A stretch of 34,831 nucleotides of DNA from positions 1 to 34,831 of the forward strand of contig JACNLQ010000054.1 in assembly GCA_014381415.1 (NCBI GenBank). The letters run 5' to 3'. A model generated the notes under the pieces. The model was not told the DNA's origin. It saw nothing but the letters and a program-made list of their open reading frames with translations, and searched no databases. Shown piece after piece: positions 25,184-33,712 of the stretch. The first letter of the stretch is position 1. Each line of letters starts with the position of its first letter. Source of the stretch: Fidelibacterota bacterium. GTDB taxonomy: Bacteria; Fidelibacterota; Marinisomatia; SCGC-AAA003-L08; D37C17. The position numbers and the translations under genes were made by a program.

Positions 25184-26113
25184 TCAAAATTTGAACTGAA
25201 AATTAACCTTATATTCTATTACAGCTTCAGTTTCACCTTTGTGGGTAGTCATTCTCACATTTGGTGCAACAGAAATACCACCATCACGGGTTAATACAAT
25301 TCCTGCAATGAGATAATTTTTACTATCGTCATTTTCACCCGTATCCCCATCCTCAAAAATATCATACCGGGCAAAAACATCTATGTTTTCCTTAACACGG
25401 TAATTAACACTACCAGAAATGATATTAGAGTTCACACCGCCCATTGTTTGCATATCATACTCTCCGCCAAGCCTAATTCCCATTCCTGCAAAACCTGCAA
25501 ATAATCCTGCAACGGTTGTTGGATCACCATCAGTACCCTCCGTAGAATAAACCACACCTGCGTTGTAGCCATCATTTTTGCTTAAATTGCTCTCTCCATA
25601 AGTTGTATTAATGGCAATTTTATGATATTTATCTGCCTGCGGTTTTTTAAACCCTTCCCCATTTACAACCAGCAAACTGAAATTGAGATTATCCATTACA
25701 GATCGAGAAAATCCAACCCCAGCATCCACCGTTGATGTAAAGCCATATTTATCAATGGCGGAATTATAAATAAAACGATACCCCCAATTTTTTTCCTGCA
25801 CTCCATAAGTATTCATGCCAATCAATCCAAAATAGAACTTGCCCCATTGTGATTTATAATTTACTTGTCCCTTTTTAAGGAATGCAACCAGTCGTGTATC
25901 TTCACCATCATTCTTATTGGTTCTACCTACATCAAAAATTATGTTATAGTCTACTTTATCAGACACCTCTCCACCATAACTAAAATATTGCCTAGTAAAG
26001 TTAAAAGCGGTGGCATCATCCGTTTTATTTAAGTCAAAGTAAGTTACACCCCCAATTTTGCCGTCAGCAAACATGAAGCTGGTAATACTTAATACTAATA
26101 GTATTAATTTCAT
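25184..26113 (-). CDS. Outer-membrane porin-like protein, probably phosphate-linked
   Basis: 309 residues from the ATG at 26113-26111, with GAGGAG 7 nt upstream; this gives the signal peptide MKLILLVLSITSFMFA. A longer frame would start inside the aquaporin gene. The mature part consists of alternating beta strands (for example YRVKENIDVFARYDIFEDGD) and ends KVNFQFKF, with the terminal Phe of outer-membrane barrels. Layout resembles the phosphate-selective porin O/P and related families (about 300-400 residues). It is the last gene of an operon with a Na/Pi symporter and PhoU, so phosphate, or its analogue arsenate, is the likely solute. Confidence 0.7.
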   Translation of the reverse strand: MKLILLVLSITSFMFADGKIGGVTYFDLNKTDDATAFNFTRQYFSYGGEVSDKVDYNIIFDVGRTNKNDGEDTRLVAFLKKGQVNYKSQWGKFYFGLIGMNTYGVQEKNWGYRFIYNSAIDKYGFTSTVDAGVGFSRSVMDNLNFSLLVVNGEGFKKPQADKYHKIAINTTYGESNLSKNDGYNAGVVYSTEGTDGDPTTVAGLFAGFAGMGIRLGGEYDMQTMGGVNSNIISGSVNYRVKENIDVFARYDIFEDGDTGENDDSKNYLIAGIVLTRDGGISVAPNVRMTTHKGETEAVIEYKVNFQFKF

Positions 26114-26129
26114 TTTTATCTCCTCTGAT

Positions 26130-26780
26130 TTAGTTTTGATTATTATTTTCGAACAATTGAAATATTTTATATCCAATTAAACAACCTATTAATTGTCCAC
26201 CTAAAAAATATAAGGTTGAAACGGGTGCAATTCCTGTAAAGGTGTCCGTAAAATTACGAGAAATAGTAACTGCGGGGTTTGCAAAAGAGGTTGAGGAAGT
26301 AAACCAATATCCTGCAGTAATAAATAAGGCAACAGCCATTGCAACGGACGGTGCATCATTTTTCCGTACAAATAAAATAGTAGAAACAAGTCCAAAGGTT
26401 GCCAATATTTCACTGACAAGCAATGGTATTTCACCTCGAACATTATTAGATAGTTGAAATAGTTCAATTTCAAAAATATAGTGGACAAGTAATACTGCCA
26501 TAAGTCCCCCACCAATTTGGAGAAGGATATATTTATAGAAATCACCTGCCCCTAATTCTTTTCTCAACCAAAAGACTAAACTCACAGCAGGATTAAAATG
26601 TGCTCCCGATACAGAATCAAACATTTTTATTATAACAAATAAAATTGCTCCCGTTGGTATAGTATTTCCCAACAAGGCGATAGCCACATTCCCGCCGGAT
26701 AAATTTTCTGCCATGATACCTGACCCAATTACCACTGCAACCAATAAAAATGTACCTATAAATTCTGCAATAAATTTCAA
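26130..26780 (-). CDS. MIP family channel (aquaporin, AqpS-like)
   Basis: 216 residues with six helices and two half-helices: HFNPAVS and SFANPAVTISRNFTDTFTGI carry the two NPA boxes, and the second is followed by the pore-lining Arg. The region around NPA-2 is very close in style to AqpS, the aquaglyceroporin of rhizobial ars operons that lets arsenite leave the cell. The start is a TTG (26780-26778) six bases after the phoU stop; no ATG precedes the first helix. Between phoU and a porin it may carry a phosphate- or arsenic-related neutral solute. Selectivity cannot be fixed from sequence. Confidence 0.88.
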   Translation of the reverse strand: MKFIAEFIGTFLLVAVVIGSGIMAENLSGGNVAIALLGNTIPTGAILFVIIKMFDSVSGAHFNPAVSLVFWLRKELGAGDFYKYILLQIGGGLMAVLLVHYIFEIELFQLSNNVRGEIPLLVSEILATFGLVSTILFVRKNDAPSVAMAVALFITAGYWFTSSTSFANPAVTISRNFTDTFTGIAPVSTLYFLGGQLIGCLIGYKIFQLFENNNQN

Positions 26781-26786
26781 TTTTTT

Positions 26787-27452
26787 TTATTCTGGATAGC
26801 CAATTCGTTCAAATGGGTTCACAACGCTTGAAATCAGATTTCTTGAATGTGCAGCAATCCTTTTTAAATATCTTGCATAAAGCGCAACTGAGGTTGCTTT
26901 TCCAACTTCAATATCTCCTACCTTTCCTGAAATAATATCATTGGTAATAATGTCACACTGCGAAGATATATTTTCCTTATATGATCCCATAAGGCTGCGA
27001 GCTTTTTCAATATCTTGATTTTTAAAAGCATCGATGGATTCTCCAAATAAATCGAAGGATATTTTTTCTACATCTGCCAATTTTTCTTCAACAGCACCAC
27101 CATCCAGCTTTTTGGGATGATTTACAGCAAGATCATAAATATTCTTAGTATAATCTCCTATTCTTTCAATATCAATTACTACAGATACCAAGACCAATCC
27201 GGACCCAATATCTTCCTTCCCACCAATTGCTAGGTGGGTCATTACTTTTCTACGGACATCCCGTTCGAATTCATTAATTTTTTTATCCATTGCAAAAATA
27301 TCTATGTCAATTTCTGCTGAATCTGATTTTCGTAATGACTGGATTGAAGCTTTAAACATGGTGAGGTCAATATCCAGCATTTCATGACACTCAGCCAGTG
27401 CCTGTTCGTATAAGCTGTCCGATTTGAAAATTTCAAAGATTTGTTTAAACAT
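26787..27452 (-). CDS. PhoU domain protein
   Basis: 221 residues, nearly all helical. The two PhoU three-helix units are visible: residues about 15-100 (with MDKKINEFERDVRRKVMTHL) and 115-205 (ERIGDYTKNIYDLA marks the metal-binding turn before the second unit). PhoU proteins bind metal clusters and damp phosphate uptake. Members fused or coupled to Na/Pi symporters act on those rather than on PstSCAB. The ATG overlaps the symporter stop by one base (TAATG), which ties it to that transporter. Confidence 0.88.
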   Translation of the reverse strand: MFKQIFEIFKSDSLYEQALAECHEMLDIDLTMFKASIQSLRKSDSAEIDIDIFAMDKKINEFERDVRRKVMTHLAIGGKEDIGSGLVLVSVVIDIERIGDYTKNIYDLAVNHPKKLDGGAVEEKLADVEKISFDLFGESIDAFKNQDIEKARSLMGSYKENISSQCDIITNDIISGKVGDIEVGKATSVALYARYLKRIAAHSRNLISSVVNPFERIGYPE

Positions 27453-28549
27453 TATTGTCTCCCTATAAAAATGATAATTAATGGTAGTAAAAAGAAAAAT
27501 GTTGCTAAATATAAAACGGGAATTAATTTATTTTTTAATGATGCATCTGCAATCCATTCTGCTAATTTAATAGGAATGTCCCTTAATAAAGGATTCAAAT
27601 AAATTATTATAATTCCAAAAATATTAAAAAATAAATGGGCAAATGCTGCTACCATGGCAGTAACATTTAATGTTAGTGATGCCAGCAGTGCGGTCACTGT
27701 TGTACCTAAATTGGCGCCCAGTGTGAAAGGGTATAATTGCCTTAATGTTACAATGCCTGCACCAGCTAATGGCACAACCATGGATGTTGTGATAGATGAA
27801 CTCTGCACCATTATTGTTAACAAAACTCCAAACAACATTGCCCGGACCGCAGTTTTAAAAATATACTGATCAAAATATTGTTTAATATTATCTAAAACAA
27901 GACTCCGAAGTAATTTTACGATACTGTAAAGCATGGCAAAAGTTAATAATACACTTAGAAAAATGAAAAATATATTATTATCAAAACTAAGGTTCTCAAT
28001 TTGTTTAGCACCCCACTTAATAGCCGCCTTTATAGGACTTTTAAAAACTTCCTCTGTGCTGATAGTTCCAAATAAGATAGCACCCAATCCAGTGGCTGCT
28101 TTTTCTATTAGCCCAAACGCTATTTCAAGTGGAAATAAAATAAGGACTGCTAAAATATTAAAGAAATCATGAACTGTAGAAGCTGAGAATGCTCGTTTAA
28201 ATTCGTTTCCTCGGTTAATATGGCCAATGGACACAATGGTATTGGTTACAGTGGTACCAATATTTGCTCCCATTATCATAGGAATTGCACCCGTTAATGT
28301 AACAGCACCTCCACTTACCATTCCTACAATTATAGATGTAGTGGTGGATGAACTTTGAAATAAAGTGGTGGCTAAAATACCAATAAAGAGTGCTAAAAAT
28401 GGGTCACTGGTCGTGGTCATAATTTCTTTTGCAAAATCACCACCTAAATTTTTGATCCCTGAGGATAGACCTTTGATGCCCACTAAAAACAGGTATAATG
28501 ACAAAGCAACGCCTGTCACTTTTATAAATATTAGAGAGTTTTTATTCAA
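27452..28549 (-). CDS. Na+/phosphate symporter family protein
   Basis: 365 residues with two inverted repeats of the NptA/PNaS family. Each repeat has a QSSS motif and a GAN(I/L)GTTVT motif: FQSSSTTTSIIVGM with MGANIGTTVTNTI, and VQSSSITTSMVVPL with LGANLGTTVTALL. It imports phosphate with Na+ across the inner membrane. The start is a TTG (28549-28547); no in-frame ATG precedes the first helix. It is the first gene of the symporter-PhoU-aquaporin-porin operon and is divergent from the oxidase operon. The 28550-28769 intergenic region holds both promoters; I see no clear operator there. Confidence 0.9.
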   Translation of the reverse strand: MNKNSLIFIKVTGVALSLYLFLVGIKGLSSGIKNLGGDFAKEIMTTTSDPFLALFIGILATTLFQSSSTTTSIIVGMVSGGAVTLTGAIPMIMGANIGTTVTNTIVSIGHINRGNEFKRAFSASTVHDFFNILAVLILFPLEIAFGLIEKAATGLGAILFGTISTEEVFKSPIKAAIKWGAKQIENLSFDNNIFFIFLSVLLTFAMLYSIVKLLRSLVLDNIKQYFDQYIFKTAVRAMLFGVLLTIMVQSSSITTSMVVPLAGAGIVTLRQLYPFTLGANLGTTVTALLASLTLNVTAMVAAFAHLFFNIFGIIIIYLNPLLRDIPIKLAEWIADASLKNKLIPVLYLATFFFLLPLIIIFIGRQ

Positions 28550-28769
28550 GAAAAATTGTATTAAAATTAACCCTTAAATTTATTGTATGTTGCTCCTTTA
28601 ATATAAGCTAATATTTAATTGAGAATGTAATTCTGCGTTTTATTTTTATCCGTAAAATTTCTTTTTGTCTGTATTAAATACCTTCAATAAATTTTTAGCT
28701 ATACTTACATACCATATCAGGGTAATTCAAACATAATATAATATAATTTTTACGAATCTGGAGGATTTA

Positions 28770-30515
28770 GTGTCTGATTCACATCACGAAGAAAGTTTTT
28801 GGCGGAAATATATATTTTCCACAGATCATAAGGTAATTGGAATTCAATATGGAGTAACTGCCCTCCTATTTTTATTTTTTGGTTTTTCACTTATGATGGT
28901 AATGCGCTGGCAGTTGGCATTTCCGGATACCGCAGTTCCATTCGTTGGTGGTCTGATAAAATGGTTAGCTGATTTGAATGGATTTGCAAGTGATGGAAAT
29001 TTGCCTGCAGACCTCTATAATGCTTTTGGAGCTATGCACGGTACCATTATGATTTTCTTAGGCGTAGTGCCTTTAGTAGTTGGTGCTTTTGGTAACTACT
29101 TGGTTCCTCTGCAAATAGGAGCAGTGGATATGGCATTTCCAAAATTAAATATGTCTTCTTATTGGGTGTATTTTATTGGTGGCGTAATTATGTTTGCCAG
29201 CTTCTTTTTGCCAGGTGGTGCTGCAAATTCGGGCTGGACATCCTATCCACCTCTTTCAGATATTGCTACCACAGGTCAAACATATTGGTTACTTGGCATG
29301 GTCTTCTTAATCACCTCCTCTCTTCTTGGATCAATAAATATTATTGTTACTATTGTTCAGCTACGAGCGCCTGGGCTTACATGGATGCGATTACCCTTCT
29401 TTATTTGGAGCCAATTTGTAACCTCATTCTTATTGGTTCTCGCTTTTCCACCTTTAGAAGCAGCTGGTATTTTTCAGTTGATGGATAGAGTTTTTCATAC
29501 CAGTTTCTTTTTACCAACTGGTCTTGTTGTTGGAGGGGAAATTTTAAATGTAAGTGGTGGAGGAAGTCCATTATTATGGCAACATTTATTTTGGTTCTTA
29601 GCACACCCCGAAGTGTATGTTTTAATTTTACCAGGAATGGGAATAATTGCAGAAATTTTAACCAACAATACTCGAAAACCCATTTGGGGGTATAAATCAT
29701 TGGTGTATTCCTCTGCATTCCTTGGGTTTATGTCTTTTTTAGTGTGGGCACACCACATGTTCCTAACAGGAATGGGACAGGGGATGAGTGTTTTCTTTCA
29801 AACAACCACTATGATAATTTCAGTACCGTCAGTAATCATTTTATCCTGTTTTATGCTCTCACTCTGGGGTGGTTCTATTCGATTCAATACACCTATGCTT
29901 TTTGCTTTGGGGTGGATTCCCATGTTTGGGATTGGTGGCTTAACGGGACTTCCATTGGGGCTATCCACTCCTGATATTCATTTGCATGATACCTACTATG
30001 TTATTGGGCATTTTCATTATGTGGTTGCTCCAGGTACTATTTTTGCTATTTTTGCAGGGATTTACTATTGGTTTCCAAAAATAACAGGAAAAATGCTTAA
30101 TGAAACCATGGGTAAAATTCATTTTTATACTTCTTTTATATTTATGAATGGTATCTTTTGGCCCATGTTTATTCAAGGTTTAGCAGGAGTTTCTCGTAGG
30201 TTAGCTGATGGTGGTACATCGTATGCACATGCTCAAGATGTGTTAAATTGGAATGCTGTTATGTCATATTCTGCTTGGCTTCTGGCTCTGGCACAAATTC
30301 CATTTATCATTAACCTGATTCTGACACTGAAAAAAGAAAGAGAAGCAAACCCAGATCCAAATCCATGGAAAGCTACTACCATTGAATGGACTGATACGAC
30401 CTCTCCTCCTCTCGGTCATGGGAATTTTGAAAAAGTTCCTACTGCCCATAGGGGTCCCTATGAGTATAGTGTGCCCGGGGAAGATTCTGATTTTACACCT
30501 CAATCTCAAAATTAA
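28770..30515 (+). CDS. coxA: Cytochrome c oxidase subunit I (A-type; K-pathway lysine replaced)
   Basis: 581 residues; GTG start with GGAGGA just upstream. Heme and copper ligands are present: His90 (heme a), His279 in HPEVY with cross-link Tyr283 and Glu281, His328-His329 (CuB), His414 (heme a3) and His416 (heme a). The D-pathway residues Asn109, Asp120 and Asn127 are intact in NYLVPLQIGAVDMAFPKLN. At the K-pathway lysine position (PTGxK in other A-type enzymes) the protein reads VPSVII, so Ile357 replaces Lys. It reduces O2 to water and pumps protons across the inner membrane. It is the first gene of a six-gene operon. Confidence 0.97.
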   Translation: MSDSHHEESFWRKYIFSTDHKVIGIQYGVTALLFLFFGFSLMMVMRWQLAFPDTAVPFVGGLIKWLADLNGFASDGNLPADLYNAFGAMHGTIMIFLGVVPLVVGAFGNYLVPLQIGAVDMAFPKLNMSSYWVYFIGGVIMFASFFLPGGAANSGWTSYPPLSDIATTGQTYWLLGMVFLITSSLLGSINIIVTIVQLRAPGLTWMRLPFFIWSQFVTSFLLVLAFPPLEAAGIFQLMDRVFHTSFFLPTGLVVGGEILNVSGGGSPLLWQHLFWFLAHPEVYVLILPGMGIIAEILTNNTRKPIWGYKSLVYSSAFLGFMSFLVWAHHMFLTGMGQGMSVFFQTTTMIISVPSVIILSCFMLSLWGGSIRFNTPMLFALGWIPMFGIGGLTGLPLGLSTPDIHLHDTYYVIGHFHYVVAPGTIFAIFAGIYYWFPKITGKMLNETMGKIHFYTSFIFMNGIFWPMFIQGLAGVSRRLADGGTSYAHAQDVLNWNAVMSYSAWLLALAQIPFIINLILTLKKEREANPDPNPWKATTIEWTDTTSPPLGHGNFEKVPTAHRGPYEYSVPGEDSDFTPQSQN

Positions 30516-30529
30516 TAAAGGACAAATAA

Positions 30530-31147
30530 ATGGAAATTCCATATAATGTAGAGCTGAGAGAGGATACCGGCTTATATAATTCAAAGTTAGGGATCTGGCT
30601 CTTTTTAGCTTCGGAGGTCATGTTGTTTGGCGGATTGTTTTCAGCCTATATTCTCCTTCGAACCGGTGCGCCTGTGTGGCCTCCTATAGGGGAGCACGGT
30701 TCTATCACTCATTTATTAACAGAGACAATTCCACATGCCACATTCAATACTGTTATATTAATACTATCCAGTGTGACTATGGTGATGGCATGGATGTCGT
30801 TAAGAATGAAAGACTTGGGCAAATTTAAGCTGTATTTGGGCACTACCATCGTCTGTGCTATTATTTTTTTGGTGGTAAAATATTTTGAATACTCCCATAA
30901 AATACATGAAGGTTTCGTGCCATCTCATGATACTTATATGGCACTCTATTTTACATTAACCGGTCTCCATGGAGTTCATATTTTAGGCGGGATTGTGGTT
31001 TTGGCCTATTTCTTCGGACCCGGTTTAAAAATGTGGGATGTGGAGCCACAACGATTTACAAACCGAATTGAAATTGTGGGATTATATTGGCATTTTGTAG
31101 ATTTGGTATGGATTTTCTTATTCCCAACTTTATATTTATTAAATTAA
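30530..31147 (+). CDS. coxC: Cytochrome c oxidase subunit III
   Basis: 205 residues and five to six helices, the short bacterial form. Family patterns are SKLGIWLFLASEVMLFGGLF, AYILLRTGAPVWPP and, at the end, GLHGVHILGGIVVL and YWHFVDLVWIFLFPTLYL. The conserved Glu in LASEVM and the histidines HGVH and YWHFVD match subunit III, which stabilises the D-pathway of subunit I. The start ATG has AAAGGA 7 nt upstream and follows coxA by 14 bases. Confidence 0.95.
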   Translation: MEIPYNVELREDTGLYNSKLGIWLFLASEVMLFGGLFSAYILLRTGAPVWPPIGEHGSITHLLTETIPHATFNTVILILSSVTMVMAWMSLRMKDLGKFKLYLGTTIVCAIIFLVVKYFEYSHKIHEGFVPSHDTYMALYFTLTGLHGVHILGGIVVLAYFFGPGLKMWDVEPQRFTNRIEIVGLYWHFVDLVWIFLFPTLYLLN

Positions 31148-31156
31148 GGAGAAGTA

Positions 31157-31465
31157 ATGTCTGGTAAAGATTTCACAGAACATATTTTACATTATCGAAA
31201 TATATTTATTTATTTATTAATCGGAACCGCTTTGACAGTTGGGGCATCTTATATGGATTTCAATGTATCCAATTCAATTGCAGGTGCCGTTTTTGTTGGT
31301 TTAACCATTGCCACAGTAAAAGGATATTTAGTAGCTGCTAATTTTATGCACTTAAATTCCGAAAAGAAATTAATTCACTGGATTTTATTGCTAACTGTGT
31401 TCTTTTTAGGATTGTTACTTTTGATTCCTTTATTATGGGATATAAATCTCATAAGCAATTATTAA
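31157..31465 (+). CDS. coxD: Cytochrome c oxidase subunit IV (prokaryotic type)
   Basis: 102 residues with three helices: NIFIYLLIGTALTVGASYM, IAGAVFVGLTIATVKGYLVA and HWILLLTVFFLGLLLLIPLL. The second carries the KGYLVAANFMHL pattern typical of prokaryotic COX subunit IV. It is a structural subunit without cofactors. AAGGAG lies 5 nt before the ATG, and the gene follows coxC by nine bases. Confidence 0.9.
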   Translation: MSGKDFTEHILHYRNIFIYLLIGTALTVGASYMDFNVSNSIAGAVFVGLTIATVKGYLVAANFMHLNSEKKLIHWILLLTVFFLGLLLLIPLLWDINLISNY

Positions 31466-31469
31466 ACCC

Positions 31470-31673
31470 ATGTCATTAAAATCATTTCATATAATTTTTA
31501 TTTGTATTTCTACACTATTTTCCATATTCTTTGGCTATTGGTGTTATAATGAATGGTCACAAATTGGCGGTATTCAATACATTGTTTATGCCATACTTTC
31601 GGTGATGTTTACTGTGGGAATGCTCAGTTATGGAAAATGGTTTTTCAAAGAAATTACTGAGTTAAATGCATAA
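31470..31673 (+). CDS. Small two-TM protein of the oxidase operon
   Basis: 67 residues with two helices (FHIIFICISTLFSIFFGYW and IVYAILSVMFTVGMLSYG). I cannot name a family. It starts four bases after coxD and its end overlaps the next gene by eight bases, so it is co-translated with the oxidase subunits and is probably an assembly or accessory subunit. No ribosome binding site is visible; coupling from coxD is likely. Confidence 0.65.
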   Translation: MSLKSFHIIFICISTLFSIFFGYWCYNEWSQIGGIQYIVYAILSVMFTVGMLSYGKWFFKEITELNA

Positions 31674-31872
31674 ATTACTAACTATTCTTTTTAGTTTATC
31701 AGGGATGCTATTCCCCTGCGCGGTTTGTTATGGTGATCCAGAGTCACCCATGACACATGGTATGAATATGGGCGTATTAACATTATTGGGCTTCATTACT
31801 TTTATATTATCAATTGTAGCATTTTCTATTATTACAATTTCAAAAAGAGAAAAAAAATTAAATAATTTATAG
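31666..31872 (+). CDS. Small CxxC membrane protein of the oxidase operon
   Basis: 68 residues. A hydrophobic start (MHKLLTILFSLSGMLF) is followed by PCAVCYGDPESPMTHGMNMG and one TM helix (VLTLLGFITFILSIVAFSII). The CxxC plus PxSPMTxGMN stretch recurs in small proteins of oxidase clusters in FCB bacteria and Planctomycetes (from memory). It would face the periplasm, where a Cys pair next to Met and His could hold copper or a disulphide. A role in CuA or CuB assembly is possible but unproven. Confidence 0.65.
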   Translation: MHKLLTILFSLSGMLFPCAVCYGDPESPMTHGMNMGVLTLLGFITFILSIVAFSIITISKREKKLNNL

Positions 31873-31879
31873 GAGTATT

Positions 31880-32707
31880 ATGTTTGAATCACTTGGAAAT
31901 ATAAGTAATTATCTGGGTATGCCTATGGGATCATCCAGCCATAGTCAATCCATTGATTTTATGATTGGGTGGGTACATTGGCTTATGATAGTACTTTTTG
32001 TTGGATGGGGAATTTATCTTATCATTACCGTCATTAAATTCAATGCGAAGGCAAACCCGAAAGCAAATCATAAAGGGGTTACCTCTCATATTTCTCAATA
32101 TGCTGAAATTGGAGTTATTGTATTTGAAGCCTTTTTATTAATAGGATTATCAATTCCTCTATATTCTCAACTGAAAACGACCCTTCCTACTGATGATGAT
32201 ATTCTTGAAATTAGAGTTGTGGCACAGCAATTTGCCTGGAATATTCATTACCCCGGTGCCGATGGCCAATTTGGCACTACAGATATTTATTTAGTAGATG
32301 AGGAATCAAATCGTATTGGATTAAAAAGGGATGGATATGGTACAGACGATATTGTTGCCATTAATCAAATGCATTTACCTGTAGATCAACAGGTACTAAT
32401 TCACCTATCATCTAAAGATGTCATTCATAGTTTTTCTCTACCAGAAATGCGGGTAAAACAAGATGCAGTTCCAGGAATGACAATTCCTATTTATTTTACA
32501 CCTACCATGACTTCCTCAGAATTTATGACGAAAATTCAGGGTACTGCAAGAGAGGGAAAAGGGTACGAAATAGCGTGTGCCCAGCTCTGTGGAAACTCTC
32601 ACTATAGGATGAAGGGATATGTAACCGTTGAAACAGATGCAGAATTTAATGCTTGGCTGGAAGAAGAAGCTGAATACCTAGAAGATGAGGATGACGACGA
32701 CTGGTAA
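31880..32707 (+). CDS. coxB: Cytochrome c oxidase subunit II
   Basis: 275 residues. Two TM helices (about 27-55 and 70-98) are followed by the periplasmic cupredoxin domain. VVAQQFAWNIHYPGADG holds the aromatic electron-entry patch. CuA ligands are His183 (DVIHSF), Cys233, Cys237, His241 and Met244 in CAQLCGNSHYRM. The residue between the cysteines is Gln235, where A-type enzymes usually have the Mg-binding Glu. No heme c domain is fused; the tail is a run of Asp and Glu. It takes electrons from a cytochrome c or cupredoxin. The gene comes last in the operon, an uncommon place for subunit II. AGGAG precedes the ATG. Confidence 0.95.
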   Translation: MFESLGNISNYLGMPMGSSSHSQSIDFMIGWVHWLMIVLFVGWGIYLIITVIKFNAKANPKANHKGVTSHISQYAEIGVIVFEAFLLIGLSIPLYSQLKTTLPTDDDILEIRVVAQQFAWNIHYPGADGQFGTTDIYLVDEESNRIGLKRDGYGTDDIVAINQMHLPVDQQVLIHLSSKDVIHSFSLPEMRVKQDAVPGMTIPIYFTPTMTSSEFMTKIQGTAREGKGYEIACAQLCGNSHYRMKGYVTVETDAEFNAWLEEEAEYLEDEDDDDW

Positions 32708-32731
32708 AAATGAATTTATTACTAAATAATT

Positions 32732-32769
32732 AAAGCGGGAGATCAAATTGATCTCCCGCTTTTTATTTT
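32732..32769 (+). terminator. Bidirectional intrinsic terminator of the oxidase operon
   Basis: The stem AAAGCGGGAGATCAA / TTGATCTCCCGCTTT has almost no loop and is followed by TTTTTATTTT. It lies 25 bases after coxB. Read backwards it has an A/T-rich flank too, so it may also serve the minus-strand gene ending at 32795. Confidence 0.85.
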
Positions 32770-32794
32770 AACCCAAATAGAATATCAAATATTT

Positions 32795-33196
32795 TTAGTT
32801 TTTACTGATAAATGCTCTGAAGTTATCAACTGCAAAATTGGGATAGTTAGATTCAACGATATCATTCGATGAATAGCTAAGAGTCCAAAGAATAGACACT
32901 CCCTTTTTGAGATTAACGTTGAATGACTGTTGATCACCACCCAATATTAAAGTAAATGTGCTATCCGAATAAAATTCAGCTTCAACAGACCAAGGAGCAA
33001 TAATTGTTGTATCTCCAATATTTGTTATCATTCCCGTTACGATTAATTTTTCATTTGTTGTAGAATACCCATTAGGGTCTTCAGTAGTACCAATTGACCA
33101 CTCTACATGATTAATGGTTTCATTATCTTCTGACCCTATTACACCATTGCATCCCAAGTTAAATAAAATTAGGGTGATTATAATAATTAATTTCAT
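32795..33196 (-). CDS. Putative lipoprotein with CARDB/FxLYD-like domain
   Basis: 133 residues. MKLIIIITLILFNLGC is a lipoprotein signal with the lipobox NLGC. The rest is one beta-sandwich with KLIVTGMITNIGDTTIIAPW and VEAEFYSDSTFTLILGG, the pattern of FxLYD/CARDB-type domains that compare bound and free strands at the cell surface. AAGGAG lies 6 nt before the ATG. No partner gene can be named. Confidence 0.65.
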   Translation of the reverse strand: MKLIIIITLILFNLGCNGVIGSEDNETINHVEWSIGTTEDPNGYSTTNEKLIVTGMITNIGDTTIIAPWSVEAEFYSDSTFTLILGGDQQSFNVNLKKGVSILWTLSYSSNDIVESNYPNFAVDNFRAFISKN

Positions 33197-33225
33197 GACT
33201 TCTCCTTATTTTGACGTTTTTGTTA

Positions 33226-33633
33226 CTAAAAAATAATTTTCATTCCAAAATTTATCCATCCTCCAATAAGCATTACAAAGCTTCCTGCAAATAATCCAAA
33301 TCGTAGATTAACATCTCTATTGGGTATTCTTGAGATGCTATGAAGTATCCTGAATAACACAAATCCCCATGCAAATAAAATATCAAAAGATGTGGCGTTA
33401 TCATTAATTATTAGTAATACACATAATAAATAAAATAAAACCGGCATTTCAAACATATTTTTATAATGCTGAGAGACAGATTGTAATTTGGGAGGAATTC
33501 CATCATCAAACAACCTGAAATGTTTAATGTGTACTTCATTTCGAAGAACAGACGAAATATTGAAATACAATGGTCGAAGTACTACTAAAATTGTCAATAT
33601 TACCATTATAAATAGTGGGTAATATATATTCAT
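33226..33633 (-). CDS. MAPEG family membrane protein
   Basis: 135 residues with four helices. YKNMFEMPVLFYLLCVLLI carries the family's helix-2 signature (N-x-F-E-x-P-x-L-F). Arg-rich turns follow (FRILHSISRIPNRDVNLRFG). MAPEG proteins are glutathione-linked or eicosanoid-type enzymes in animals; bacterial members are mostly uncharacterised. The candidate RNA and terminator at 33713-33812 lie 80 bases upstream on the same strand, so this gene could be controlled by read-through of that hairpin. Confidence 0.8.
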   Translation of the reverse strand: MNIYYPLFIMVILTILVVLRPLYFNISSVLRNEVHIKHFRLFDDGIPPKLQSVSQHYKNMFEMPVLFYLLCVLLIINDNATSFDILFAWGFVLFRILHSISRIPNRDVNLRFGLFAGSFVMLIGGWINFGMKIIF

Positions 33634-33712
33634 ATCCTATACCTGGTTATTCTGAAAAGTTGATGAAATTTACAGCTATAATAATGGAATTAAAAAGAAA
33701 GTAATTTTGCCC

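Noticed and set aside
26201-26545. 114-codon minus-strand frame inside the aquaporin gene
   Set aside because: It lies wholly within the aquaporin frame, which carries both NPA boxes; the other frame is Leu/Phe-rich shadow.
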